Shown piece by piece: positions 9,987-17,545 of a stretch of 64,000 nt of DNA. This DNA is from an uncultured Bacteroidales bacterium. Lineage in GTDB: Bacteria; Bacteroidota; Bacteroidia; Bacteroidales; UBA932. The notes below the pieces were generated by a model, which did no database searches, was not told where the DNA came from, and saw nothing but the letters and a program-made list of their open reading frames with translations. The position numbers were made by a program, and so were the translations under genes. The stretch spans positions 1-64,000 of the forward strand of contig UQYV01000005.1 of assembly GCA_900545245.1 (NCBI GenBank). The letters run 5' to 3'. Position 1 is the stretch's first letter, and each line of letters begins with the position of its first letter.

Positions 9987-9999
9987 GCTCCAGTACCCG
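9966..9999 (+). terminator. Terminator-like hairpin in leader (attenuator candidate)
   Basis: Arms CGGGTACTG and CAGTACCCG pair perfectly, with an inner GCC/GGC pair and loop ATTTTA; a short TTTG follows. The weak U tract leaves open whether it terminates or pauses polymerase. The stop codon of the leader ORF lies in its loop. Confidence 0.55.
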
Positions 10000-10060
10000 T
10001 TTGTCGTATGTTGCGCTCTACACGGACGAAGCGTAGTACATTGAAATTATAAAGGTTGTT

Positions 10061-10112
10061 GAGCCCCGCCGTTGGGAAACGCCAGTGATCGTCCGCACAG
10101 GGGCTCATTTTT
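10061..10112 (+). terminator. Second structured hairpin in leader, followed by a U run
   Basis: GAGCCCC and GGGGCTC enclose a 32-nt loop that itself contains CGTT/AACG; the stem is followed by ATTTTT. It could be an intrinsic terminator or a structured element. It matches no riboswitch class that I recognise. It lies 70 nt before the 48-aa peptide gene. Confidence 0.45.
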
Positions 10113-10182
10113 ACGGAAGGTGCAGCAGAACAGTGTAGTGTACAATAAAAGTTTGGAAATTAACCTTATAAACACAGTAAAT

Positions 10183-10329
10183 ATGAACAGAACAAAACCA
10201 ATCTATGAGACTCCTCTGGTACGTGTCGAGGCGGTCTCAACCGAGCACGGCTTCGCCGGAAGTGGGGATGGCCTTTCTAATTTCGAAGTGGGCACGAATG
10301 CCTATGACCAGTCAGGTGAATGGAACTAA
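10183..10329 (+). CDS. 48-aa peptide of the Bacteroidota 'YExP...V' type
   Basis: Short protein beginning MNRTKPIYETPLVRVEAVS and ending in GEWN. Peptides with a K-x-Y-E-x-P-x-x-x-V opening, a middle F-A-x-S-G and an acidic tail ending in W or F recur in Bacteroidota just upstream of genes for surface lipoproteins; their role is unknown to me. It has no signal peptide. Start chosen at this ATG because it opens the motif; the longer in-frame reading upstream runs back through the hairpin region. It is 13 nt upstream of the large lipoprotein gene and almost certainly co-transcribed with it. Confidence 0.6.
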   Translation: MNRTKPIYETPLVRVEAVSTEHGFAGSGDGLSNFEVGTNAYDQSGEWN

Positions 10330-10342
10330 AAACGGATGCATT

Positions 10343-13312
10343 ATGAAAAACTTCAACAAAATTTTCTTTGCAGCCGTCGCAGCTGCATTTGGACTTGCTT
10401 CCTGCTCCCAGGAACTCACTCCTGTTGAAAAGCCGCAGGGCAATCTCGTAACAGTAAACTTTGGCGCTGAGGCAAGCATCACTTGTCCCACCAAGGCTAC
10501 CCTCACAACTGAGGATGAAAAACTCTTTACCTCCGCTTGGGATGATGGGGATGCTTTGAGCGTTAAGTATAGTAATGATAATGAAACTAATGGAGCAACA
10601 ACAAGTGGTGTTGTTTCAGCTACTTGGACTACTGACCATTTTGAGGCGAAGATGCCGGAGTATCATGGTATGTGGGATTATAATGTCGTTTATCCTGAAC
10701 CGGATGCAGAAGGAGTGGTTGATTTTGGTTCTGCTCGTACTCAGAAAGGAAATGCTTACAATAGTAAGTATGACTTGATGAAGGGCAGCGCTATCGCTGA
10801 GGGCGCAGACGCCGGAAAGACCGTAGATGGAAAGAATATTGTCTTTAATATGACTCGTCAGACCGCTGTCGCTTATTTCCACCTTACAGGTACTCTTGAT
10901 GAGGAAGTGGTGTCTGCAAAGCTTTCCGTGACAGACGGCAAAATCGCCAGTTCCTCAGTAAAACTTTCGAGCCATACAACTGGTTTTGACCTTTCAACGA
11001 AAGATTTGGATGAAATCACCATCACATTTGACGAGGGAACAGCTCCGAAGGCCTCAGATTTCCAGCTCTGGTTCAATGTCCTTCCGACAAAGTATACCAA
11101 GATGACCCTCACTGTTGAGACTACAGGGCATACTATGACCATCAGCCGTAATACTCCAGAAAAAGATGAGTATGTAGCCGGTAATTTGTACAAAGTCGTC
11201 AAAGCAATCCCTGCAGAGAAGTGGGTATCCAAGGCTGCTTATACCGGCGGAGACCTCGTATTTGATTTTAAAACAGTACAACCCAAAGGTTGGCCTACAA
11301 CAAGTACAACAGCTAGCGAAGGTACTTATAAGTATGCAATTAATGGGGTCGATTATAGTTTCATTCATGGCACGGGAATCTACTGTGCTGGTACAACACC
11401 AACATCCGCATATCTTATGATTGCAAAGAGTAGTTCATTAGGTTTGCCGGCAATTATGGGATATAGACTTGTAAAAGTCGTCGGAACCTTAAATGACACA
11501 GGTAGTCCTTCCACAAAAGCCCAAATTAGTATAACAAATGGAACTGATGTTGTTTCTGGAGGAACCGCACAAACTTGGAATACAAAGGGTGCTGATTATA
11601 CATATACGTTGACCGAAACCGAAGAAAATACCATTTATTATCTGTCAGTAAGTAGCACAGCGAACTGTCAGATGATAAAATTGGTACTTTCCTACGAGCC
11701 TGCTACACCTAAGACCGCTCTCGAGACTCCTGCAAACCTTGCCGTTAGTGCAGCGAAAGTGGTTTCTTGGGACGCAGTAAGTGGTGCTGCTTCTTACGAG
11801 CTTACTATCGGAAAGGACATTTTCACTTCCGAGACTAATTCTTATGACGCAACTGCTGTCGTTGATGACTACTATGATGTAGCTGTAGTAGCTATTCCAT
11901 CCGATAAGGAGAACTACAAGAACTCCGCTGCTGCTACTCTTGGCGGAGCTAAGTTCGGAACACCTACGCTTGCTACGCCGACATTGAAGGAGGGCGTTGT
12001 AGACGGAGCTTCTATCAGCGTGAGCTGGACAGTAGACGAACGTGCTACCGCAGGATACAACTGCGAACTCTTCAAGGGTGAGGTGAAGGTAGGTGAGGGC
12101 CAGATTGTAAATGCCGGCACCGTTACATTCACGGGACTTGACGCAGAGACAGCGTACGTAGTAAAGGTTAATGCGGTAGCTGTCGAGGGAACGAAGGCTT
12201 ATGCCGCTTCTCCGGTTGCTACTCTTGAGGTAACTACTAAGGCTGCCACAGCTACAGCTAACGACGGTTCATTGGAGCGTCCTTATACCGCAGCCGAAGC
12301 TATTGCTGCCATCGATGCTAACACCGGCTTGACAGGCAAGTATGTGAAGGGTATTGTAAAGGCGGCTCCTTCATTCGATGCAAGATATAACAGCTTGACT
12401 TATGATATTGAGTCTAGCGCAAAAACCTTGAATATATATAGTGGAAAGGATCTTGGAAATGCTGGTTTCGTAGGCGCTGAGGACTTGAAGGCCGGTGATG
12501 AGGTTGTTGTCTTTGGAAACTTGAAAAAGTATAACAAGGTTTACGAGTTGGATAAGAACAATTACCTTATCTCCATCAACGGCGAGACTCAGATTTATAG
12601 AGGCCTTGCAGTTTCTGCGCCTAAGACAGCCTTCACAGTGGGTGATGCTTTCGAGTTCGGAGGAAAGGCTCTTCAGGTATGGCGCGGTAAGGCGGATGTG
12701 GATGTCACCGCATCTGCTACCTTCAGCGGCTACAATATGTCTACGGAAGGCAAGCAGACCGTCACCGTCACCGTAGGTGAGGAGACTGTGACTTACGAGA
12801 TTAATGTGCGTGCTGCTGGCGCCGAGACTCCTAAGACATACACTTTGCAGTTTGGAAGTGAATACAATGGTGCAGAAGCGAATGGATATTCCAATAATTG
12901 GTCAGTAACTTGTGATGGTTTCACTTGGAAGATGACTAACTGGAACAACTACAATAATGGCTGGACTTATGTAAAGGCAGGGCCGAAAGGGAATACAAAA
13001 GCACACGCAATGATTGAAACTGCTGCTATGCCGGAGGCAATCAGCAAGATTTCCATAACTATTGATGCTGTAACAAATGGAAACATCACTTCCATCGTTC
13101 TTAAATCATCTCCAACAAATGATTTCACATCAGGAACTACTATTGAGACGAAATCTTCTATTACAACCGAAGGAGAAGTGGTGTTCAATATTCCTTCGCC
13201 TCAGAATGGACTGTACTATCAGCTTGATTTTACCTTGAATAATACAACGTCAGGCAAAAAAGCTAAGAATGGTGTAGCTCAGGTTTCTAAGGTAGTCTAC
13301 ACTAATTTCTGA
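10343..13312 (+). CDS. Large multidomain surface lipoprotein with fimbrillin-like and Ig/FnIII-like domains
   Basis: 989-aa lipoprotein; the lipobox is in the segment AFGLASC with the acylated Cys near residue 21. Regions in order: a fimbrillin-like domain (about 30-300; KLFTSAWDDGDALSV is typical of FimA/Mfa-like proteins); a beta-rich domain (about 300-455); two fibronectin type III-like modules (about 460-640); an OB-fold-like module (about 650-770; TGKYVKGIVKAAPSF, LKAGDEVVVFGNLKKY); a bacterial Ig-like module (about 770-845); and a C-terminal beta-rich domain resembling the second region. Likely displayed at the surface for adhesion or ligand binding. The start is placed at the lipoprotein signal, not 46 codons upstream in the overlapping peptide gene. 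A strong terminator follows. Confidence 0.8.
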   Translation: MKNFNKIFFAAVAAAFGLASCSQELTPVEKPQGNLVTVNFGAEASITCPTKATLTTEDEKLFTSAWDDGDALSVKYSNDNETNGATTSGVVSATWTTDHFEAKMPEYHGMWDYNVVYPEPDAEGVVDFGSARTQKGNAYNSKYDLMKGSAIAEGADAGKTVDGKNIVFNMTRQTAVAYFHLTGTLDEEVVSAKLSVTDGKIASSSVKLSSHTTGFDLSTKDLDEITITFDEGTAPKASDFQLWFNVLPTKYTKMTLTVETTGHTMTISRNTPEKDEYVAGNLYKVVKAIPAEKWVSKAAYTGGDLVFDFKTVQPKGWPTTSTTASEGTYKYAINGVDYSFIHGTGIYCAGTTPTSAYLMIAKSSSLGLPAIMGYRLVKVVGTLNDTGSPSTKAQISITNGTDVVSGGTAQTWNTKGADYTYTLTETEENTIYYLSVSSTANCQMIKLVLSYEPATPKTALETPANLAVSAAKVVSWDAVSGAASYELTIGKDIFTSETNSYDATAVVDDYYDVAVVAIPSDKENYKNSAAATLGGAKFGTPTLATPTLKEGVVDGASISVSWTVDERATAGYNCELFKGEVKVGEGQIVNAGTVTFTGLDAETAYVVKVNAVAVEGTKAYAASPVATLEVTTKAATATANDGSLERPYTAAEAIAAIDANTGLTGKYVKGIVKAAPSFDARYNSLTYDIESSAKTLNIYSGKDLGNAGFVGAEDLKAGDEVVVFGNLKKYNKVYELDKNNYLISINGETQIYRGLAVSAPKTAFTVGDAFEFGGKALQVWRGKADVDVTASATFSGYNMSTEGKQTVTVTVGEETVTYEINVRAAGAETPKTYTLQFGSEYNGAEANGYSNNWSVTCDGFTWKMTNWNNYNNGWTYVKAGPKGNTKAHAMIETAAMPEAISKISITIDAVTNGNITSIVLKSSPTNDFTSGTTIETKSSITTEGEVVFNIPSPQNGLYYQLDFTLNNTTSGKKAKNGVAQVSKVVYTNF

Positions 13313-13387
13313 CTCCCGTCCGGCGGCGCTGATGTGCAATAACCTACGGAAGTGTAAGCCAACGCGGATGAAGCAATAAAAACCAAC

Positions 13388-13431
13388 AAATTGAACCCGA
13401 CAGACCGGACTCTGCCGGGTTCTTTCAATTT
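13388..13431 (+). terminator. Intrinsic terminator after the surface lipoprotein gene
   Basis: Arms GAACCCG-CAGA and TCTG-CGGGTTC around CCGGAC, extended by outer AAATT/AATTT pairing, and followed by TTTC. Confidence 0.75.
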
Positions 13432-13617
13432 ACCCACTCCCATACCCACTCCCATACTTCATTCACCTAACATCATACTCACATAAAAAGACTGCAACCG
13501 ACATCACACTTATGCAAGTTGCATTCTCACTATCTAAATACGCACCTTAGCGAGTGCTTACAAAGAAGGTGTCGACCAACGAGAGACTTACGAGAAAAAA
13601 TACGGCCCGATAACCGC

Positions 13618-13656
13618 TTCAGAATCGCGTATTTCAGCAGCGGACATCATCCGGTC
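13618..13656 (+). repeat. 39-bp direct repeat, left copy
   Basis: Perfect 39-bp match to 14639-14677, beginning TTCAGAATCGCG and ending TCATCCGGTC. The two copies bracket the toxin-antitoxin-like operon exactly, 1021 bp apart from start to start. Confidence 0.95.
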
Positions 13657-13678
13657 AAGAAAAGAAAAAAGTAGGTAA

Positions 13679-13712
13679 AAGTTTCTCATATAGGAAACTT
13701 TGTTTATATTTG
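13679..13712 (+). promoter_or_regulatory. Operator and promoter of the toxin-antitoxin-like operon
   Basis: The inverted repeat AAGTTTC / GAAACTT (8-nt gap) covers the position expected for the -33 box, and the -7 box TATATTTG follows directly. A dyad in this place is typical of an operator for an autorepressing XRE antitoxin, here the product of the next gene. Confidence 0.65.
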
Positions 13713-13729
13713 CATAAAAAGGAACAGAC

Positions 13730-14182
13730 ATGCCGACAGCTATAATAATAGATGGAAAGAGGACCAACGCCTCAGGAAGCATCATCCGACAATACCGCAA
13801 GATGAGGGGGCTGACCCAGGACGAACTTGGTGAGAGGCTCCGTGTCAAGAAATCAAGAATATCCAAAATCGAGAATGACGAGAACCTCGACATCAATGTG
13901 CTGCTTAATGCGTTGAAGCATCTTGATGTTGAAGCGCAGGTTGTCGTCACAGGCAGGAACAAGTCAGAGATGGCGGAGGTTTATTCGTTCATTTCATCAT
14001 GCGTAGAGGCGTTTGCGAAATCTAAGGGACTTACAAGGAAGTCCGCATTCAACTACCTCAATCTTTTCAAGGGAATAAACCTCCTCGTGACTTGTTATGA
14101 TGTGGAAGTCACCCTTCCACTGGACGAGATCCTAAACGACCTCACTCTTGTATGTCAGCGTAACGGCGGAGATGTCAGATGA
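13730..14182 (+). CDS. XRE-family HTH protein with a DUF3791-like C-terminal domain (antitoxin candidate)
   Basis: 150 aa. An XRE/lambda-repressor helix-turn-helix spans about residues 15-72 (IIRQYRKMRGLTQDELGERL, SRISKIEND). The C-terminal part (about 80-145; MAEVYSFISSCVEAFAKSKGLT...YLNLFKGINLLVTCYD) resembles the DUF3791 family, which is commonly encoded beside DUF3990. Probable DNA-binding antitoxin and autorepressor acting on the dyad in its own promoter. It overlaps the next gene in ATGA, so the two are translationally coupled. Assignment of the C-terminal domain is from memory of the family, not a search. Confidence 0.75.
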   Translation: MPTAIIIDGKRTNASGSIIRQYRKMRGLTQDELGERLRVKKSRISKIENDENLDINVLLNALKHLDVEAQVVVTGRNKSEMAEVYSFISSCVEAFAKSKGLTRKSAFNYLNLFKGINLLVTCYDVEVTLPLDEILNDLTLVCQRNGGDVR

Positions 14183-14433
14183 TGAAGTTGTATCATGGTA
14201 CAAATGTGGCATTTGACCGGTTGGATCCGGCCAGAAGTCGAAGCGGGTTGGATTTCGGATGCGGTTCTTACTTGACTCCTGACATTGAGCAGGCCTGGGG
14301 TATGGCAAGGAGGAAGCAGAGGGTGTTTGGGGGACACCGTATCGTCATGGAGTTCGATTTCGATGATTCGTGTTTCCACACCCAAGACTCCATAGATAAT
14401 TACTTGAAATACATCACGTCTTATGAGCAATGA
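14179..14433 (+). CDS. DUF3990-like protein, short (putative ADP-ribosyltransferase-fold toxin)
   Basis: 84 aa, opening MMKLYHGTN and continuing LDFGCGSYLTPDIEQAWGMA. The YHG(S/T) opening and the GxGxYLT segment are hallmarks of DUF3990, a family in the ADP-ribosyltransferase superfamily. Family members are usually about 150 aa or more, so this protein lacks the C-terminal half, including the region expected to carry the catalytic Glu. It is therefore either a minimal variant or an inactivated toxin. It overlaps its neighbours on both sides (4 and 11 nt), as in a tight toxin-antitoxin operon. Fold and role are inference. Confidence 0.65.
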   Translation: MMKLYHGTNVAFDRLDPARSRSGLDFGCGSYLTPDIEQAWGMARRKQRVFGGHRIVMEFDFDDSCFHTQDSIDNYLKYITSYEQ

Positions 14434-14635
14434 TTCAAAGGAAGTGGTTGCCTTTGTAAAACAGGCAGCACTTTACATAGCGGAATTGAAGTCCTTGTCA
14501 GTAGAGGACGCCTTATCAATTGTCTATAATTCAGAAACATTTCGCCATATTGACGAAAACTCGCTTGAAGACAAGACTTTGCCACAACTGTTGGATATAT
14601 TCAAGGAAGAGATTGTCTCCGGGAAGGTGCAATAG
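14423..14635 (+). CDS. Small DUF3791-like protein
   Basis: 70 aa, predicted helical (VVAFVKQAALYIAELKSLSVEDAL). The pattern matches DUF3791 proteins that accompany DUF3990: hydrophobic helix, a segment around LSVEDAL, then an aromatic-containing helix. It overlaps the DUF3990-like gene by 11 nt and is the third gene of the operon. It could be a second antitoxin component or a partner that binds the toxin. The right copy of the 39-bp repeat starts 4 nt after its stop. Confidence 0.6.
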   Translation: MSNDSKEVVAFVKQAALYIAELKSLSVEDALSIVYNSETFRHIDENSLEDKTLPQLLDIFKEEIVSGKVQ

Positions 14636-14638
14636 GCT

Positions 14639-14677
14639 TTCAGAATCGCGTATTTCAGCAGCGGACATCATCCGGTC
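14639..14677 (+). repeat. 39-bp direct repeat, right copy
   Basis: Identical to the left copy at 13618-13656. In one frame both copies translate to SESRISAADIIRS, after which the two sequences diverge, so the pair may derive from duplicated gene ends rather than from an integrase site. No recombinase gene lies between or next to the copies. Confidence 0.95.
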
Positions 14678-14888
14678 GAGTCACCAAAATCGCCGTTCCG
14701 AAGCCCCGCTATATACAAAAAATAATCGACAAATTTGTGCGCTATTTGTTGCACAATCGCAACAATCTGTTTGTTTTTTTATCGAACGAATATATGTTCA
14801 TTTGCAGTCAGAGAAAACGTACCCCCGTCCGCGATGATTCCCCGGCGGAAAGGACACGAAGACAAGACGAAGTAACATATAATTCTTA

Positions 14889-16169
14889 ATGAAAATGGTA
14901 AAGAAATTTCCACCTCTGCCTCCGGAATACTCCGGTGCCGCCAGGACTGCGAACAACGCTGGCAACAATGTAAACAACAACGCGACCGTCTCCGGCTACA
15001 ACACCGAGGACCTCCTCTGTCTCCTCGAAGACGGCCCGGACGATTTCGGCATCGACTTCTCCGAAGACGAACTCCGCTACCTCGACTCACAAGTTTATGT
15101 GGACCTTCTCAGCGACCCCGGGTTCAAAACGGTGTTCTGCTCTCCCGACAACAGCGACCTTCTCATCGCGCTCATCAACGTTATGCTCCCCAACGACCGC
15201 CACGTTGAGAAAATCATCAACATCCGCAACGAGGTCGCCTCTCCTTCGATCGACGGCGGACGCGTCGTAATGGACCTCACCTGCATAGACGAGCAGGGCA
15301 GAGTCTTCGACATCGAGGTACAGAAAGTGAGCAACGACAGTCTATTCAAACGCTTTGTCAACTACGCCTGCAAGACCTACGAACTCGGTCTGCGCCGCCC
15401 GACGGATGCCGACTCTTCAAAATCCGACAGGAGGAATGTGCGTGACAACATAAAGGCGATGAAAGATGAGTTCGAGAATGAAATAGTGCAAGATGAGTTC
15501 GCAAATGAAATCGACGAAATCGATGAAATCGATGCTGCTGAGACTTCATCCACCGCTGCCGAAATCGCCGTCCGCCCGCTATATCGCCCATCCATCTACA
15601 GCCGTCTCAAACCGGTCTATGTCATAGTCATCCTCAAATCGAAACCGATGCCCGAAGATGGGGTCACCTACGGACAGCGGCTCTTCTCCCACTACACTCT
15701 AAAAGAATATTCCACAAATGAGTTTGCACCGTCAACAATAAATATTATATTTGCGTCGTTGGGCTTTTTCGACAAGAAGCCGGGAGAATGCACGACCGAC
15801 CTTGACCGCTGGTGCTATATGTTCAAGCACTTGGGAAAAATGAAGAATCTTCCCTCTTGGGTTGAGGACAAGGTGATGGCCCGCCTTCTGAGCGCGTCGA
15901 GAGTTGCCAACTTCAATAAAGTACAGAAGAAATTATATATCAAAATGTCAATGGACAAGGAAGCACTCATAGACGACCTCAACTCTGTTTGGAACTTCGG
16001 CGTGAAGAAGGGTCTCAGCAAAGGTCTCAAACAGGGTCGTAAACAAGGCATTCAACAGCAGGCACGCAATGGCGCTAAGAATCTCATCCTTGCGGGCGTT
16101 CCTTTTGAAACCATAGCCTCTTGTATGGGCCTCAGCATTGACGAAGTCAAGAAACTCGCCGAAAACTAA
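14889..16169 (+). CDS. Rpn-family recombination-promoting nuclease / PD-(D/E)XK transposase-like protein
   Basis: 426 aa. The nuclease region (about 70-300) has DPGFKTVFC, LINVMLPN and VVMDLTCIDEQGRVFDIEVQK, giving the PD-(D/E)XK-type D129 and E143-x-Q145 expected for Rpn/PDDEXK_2 proteins, which promote RecA-independent recombination. The N-terminal 60 residues are Asn/Ala-rich and atypical. An acidic repeat (EIDEIDEIDAAE, about residue 200) interrupts the nuclease region. The C-terminus has the Gly/Lys/Gln-rich tail usual in the family (GVKKGLSKGLKQGRKQG) and a short helical end. A duplicated fragment of this 3' end lies 1.2 kb downstream. An alternative ATG sits two codons inside. Confidence 0.85.
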   Translation: MKMVKKFPPLPPEYSGAARTANNAGNNVNNNATVSGYNTEDLLCLLEDGPDDFGIDFSEDELRYLDSQVYVDLLSDPGFKTVFCSPDNSDLLIALINVMLPNDRHVEKIINIRNEVASPSIDGGRVVMDLTCIDEQGRVFDIEVQKVSNDSLFKRFVNYACKTYELGLRRPTDADSSKSDRRNVRDNIKAMKDEFENEIVQDEFANEIDEIDEIDAAETSSTAAEIAVRPLYRPSIYSRLKPVYVIVILKSKPMPEDGVTYGQRLFSHYTLKEYSTNEFAPSTINIIFASLGFFDKKPGECTTDLDRWCYMFKHLGKMKNLPSWVEDKVMARLLSASRVANFNKVQKKLYIKMSMDKEALIDDLNSVWNFGVKKGLSKGLKQGRKQGIQQQARNGAKNLILAGVPFETIASCMGLSIDEVKKLAEN

Positions 16170-16199
16170 ACTGGCATTTGCCAATGTAAACAATACCCA

Positions 16200-16247
16200 A
16201 AGGCGGGAGCACCCAAACGATTTTCACTCGCGAAGGTCTCCCGCCTT
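16200..16247. terminator. Convergent hairpin between rpn and the lipoprotein gene
   Basis: Perfect 10-bp arms AAGGCGGGAG and CTCCCGCCTT around a 28-nt loop. It lies between two convergent genes and has no long U run on either strand, so it may serve both directions weakly. Confidence 0.5.
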
Positions 16248-16263
16248 CGGGATTTATTTATCC

Positions 16264-16947
16264 TTATTGTTTACTATAGACAGCTGTCTCCGTTTCTAGG
16301 TGTGTCAATGGAAAATCGCGAGTAAATTTAGTGGAGTATTTCAGCCCGTGCTCAGTTTCTATTGTCAGAATGAACGAGTGTCTTTTAAGCGTTTCCGGTT
16401 TCGTTCTAAATGCCAATTTACCGAAATCCTTCATTAATCTAAGACTCTCATTGGTTAATTCATTCAAATTCAAGGTCTTAGTCTTTGGTCCATAGGTATA
16501 GCCACTGTCAATAAACTCTTGGAAACTAGTGAATTCAAGTCCGACGCAGTCTTTAAGGGATGTTCCGGCGGGATGCGAGGCGTCATAATCCGACTCGCAG
16601 GTAATTTCATACGAGATCACGTCAGGTGTGAGGAAACTATTTGATAAAATATCATTAATCAGATATATGCGTCTATTGTATGACAAGTCTTTATGGGCCA
16701 CACACAATGAATCGTAGAGTTCTTTTTCTTCTCCGGTTGATTTGAAAGATACGCGGTATTCAATTGTTTGAGGAACAATATGAATCATATCTCTCTCAAA
16801 TTCCGGTCGAACATCAATGCTTTCTGTTTTGACGTATTCGTGCACATAAGATGTTACCAGATAGGATGTTGAGGTCGTGCACCCATAACAACTGACGCTC
16901 AACAATAATAAAGCGGCTATACGTGTCTTACTTATTGGGATTATCAT
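16264..16947 (-). CDS. Putative lipoprotein of unknown function, low GC
   Basis: 227 aa with a signal peptide ending in the lipobox-like segment SVSCYGC (Cys about 23). The mature part is beta-rich with repeated charged turns, and no enzyme motif was seen. It resembles short Bacteroidota lipoproteins of the DUF5034 kind, but I cannot assign a family with confidence. Base composition is clearly more AT-rich than in flanking genes. It sits alone between the intact rpn gene and a duplicated rpn 3' fragment, which suggests arrival by recombination. Confidence 0.6.
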   Translation of the reverse strand: MIIPISKTRIAALLLLSVSCYGCTTSTSYLVTSYVHEYVKTESIDVRPEFERDMIHIVPQTIEYRVSFKSTGEEKELYDSLCVAHKDLSYNRRIYLINDILSNSFLTPDVISYEITCESDYDASHPAGTSLKDCVGLEFTSFQEFIDSGYTYGPKTKTLNLNELTNESLRLMKDFGKLAFRTKPETLKRHSFILTIETEHGLKYSTKFTRDFPLTHLETETAVYSKQ

Positions 16948-17359
16948 AGGTAATAGTCTTTAAAAACCGATTGTAATGTTGTAGAATTATGCCTGTCGGA
17001 CAAGCTGGTGGAATACTGATTAAATAGTTTCTTTAAAACGAATGCTATAACAAAGGATATAGGTTTGTGTTTAGGAACTGATTTGAACAAAGATATAATA
17101 AGAAAGAATAATCAACAAAAAATAATTGTCATAAATGTATTTCGCTAATTGATAAATAATTATGGATACTACAACAAAAATATTGGCTTTGGGGCAAATG
17201 AAACAACGTTGATTTTTAGTCGATTAATAATACTCTATTTGCTTAAAATATGACATTTATCCATTGAGCCTGTTATATGTTTATATTAAAACAACAGTTC
17301 AGCTGTTACCGAAAACGAAGTACTCTTGTTACTCAAAACGCTGCACTACTTCTTACCCG
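16948..17359. other. AT-rich intergenic region
   Basis: About 410 bp of AT-rich sequence between the lipoprotein start and the rpn fragment. No gene, hairpin with U run, or clear promoter box was seen. The lipoprotein promoter presumably lies near its left end. Confidence 0.5.
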
Positions 17360-17529
17360 TGTGGAACTTCGGTGTGAAGAAAGGCCTCAAGCAGGGCCGT
17401 AAACAAGGCATTCAGCAGCAGGCACGCAATGGCGCTAAGAATCTCATCCTTGCGGGCGTTCCTTTTGAAACCATAGCCTCTTGTATGGGGCTAAGCATTG
17501 ACGAAGTCAAGAAACTGGCAGAAAACTAA
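17360..17529 (+). pseudogene. Duplicated 3' fragment of the Rpn-family gene
   Basis: The frame from VWNFGVKKGL to KKLAEN matches the last 60 or so codons of the rpn gene at 14889-16169. It lacks four codons (SKGL) in the Gly/Lys repeat; over the final 127 nt I count five differences. The sequence 5' of the match is unrelated, and the nuclease domain is absent, so this is a remnant. Together with the intact 3' end it forms a direct repeat around the low-GC lipoprotein gene. Confidence 0.9.
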
Positions 17530-17545
17530 ATCGGCCTCCGCCGTC

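Larger units (their letters stand above)
13313..13677. other. Intergenic stretch with a terminator and a gene remnant
   Basis: After the terminator there is a short tandem duplication (CCCACTCCCATA twice, around 13433-13456). From about 13538 a stop-free plus-strand frame of 46 codons without a start reads ...YKEGVDQRETYEKKYG... and ends at TAG 13676-13678. It contains the first copy of the 39-bp repeat (SESRISAADIIRS when translated) and looks like the 3' end of a lost gene of unknown family. Confidence 0.5.

Noticed and set aside
10061..10112. Riboswitch in the lipoprotein leader
   Set aside because: The stem lacks the conserved core of any class I know, and the downstream gene is not metabolic.
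13618..14677. Integrative element with att sites
   Set aside because: The 39-bp repeats are perfect, but there is no integrase, recombinase or tRNA target between or beside them, so only a flanked operon is claimed.
15510..15540. Tandem repeat in the rpn gene as a phase-variation site
   Set aside because: The units (GAAATCGAC/T) are multiples of three and imperfect, so length change would not shift the frame.
17326..17529. Independent 67-aa gene
   Set aside because: All but the first 11 codons match the 3' end of the nearby rpn gene, so it is a duplicated fragment.
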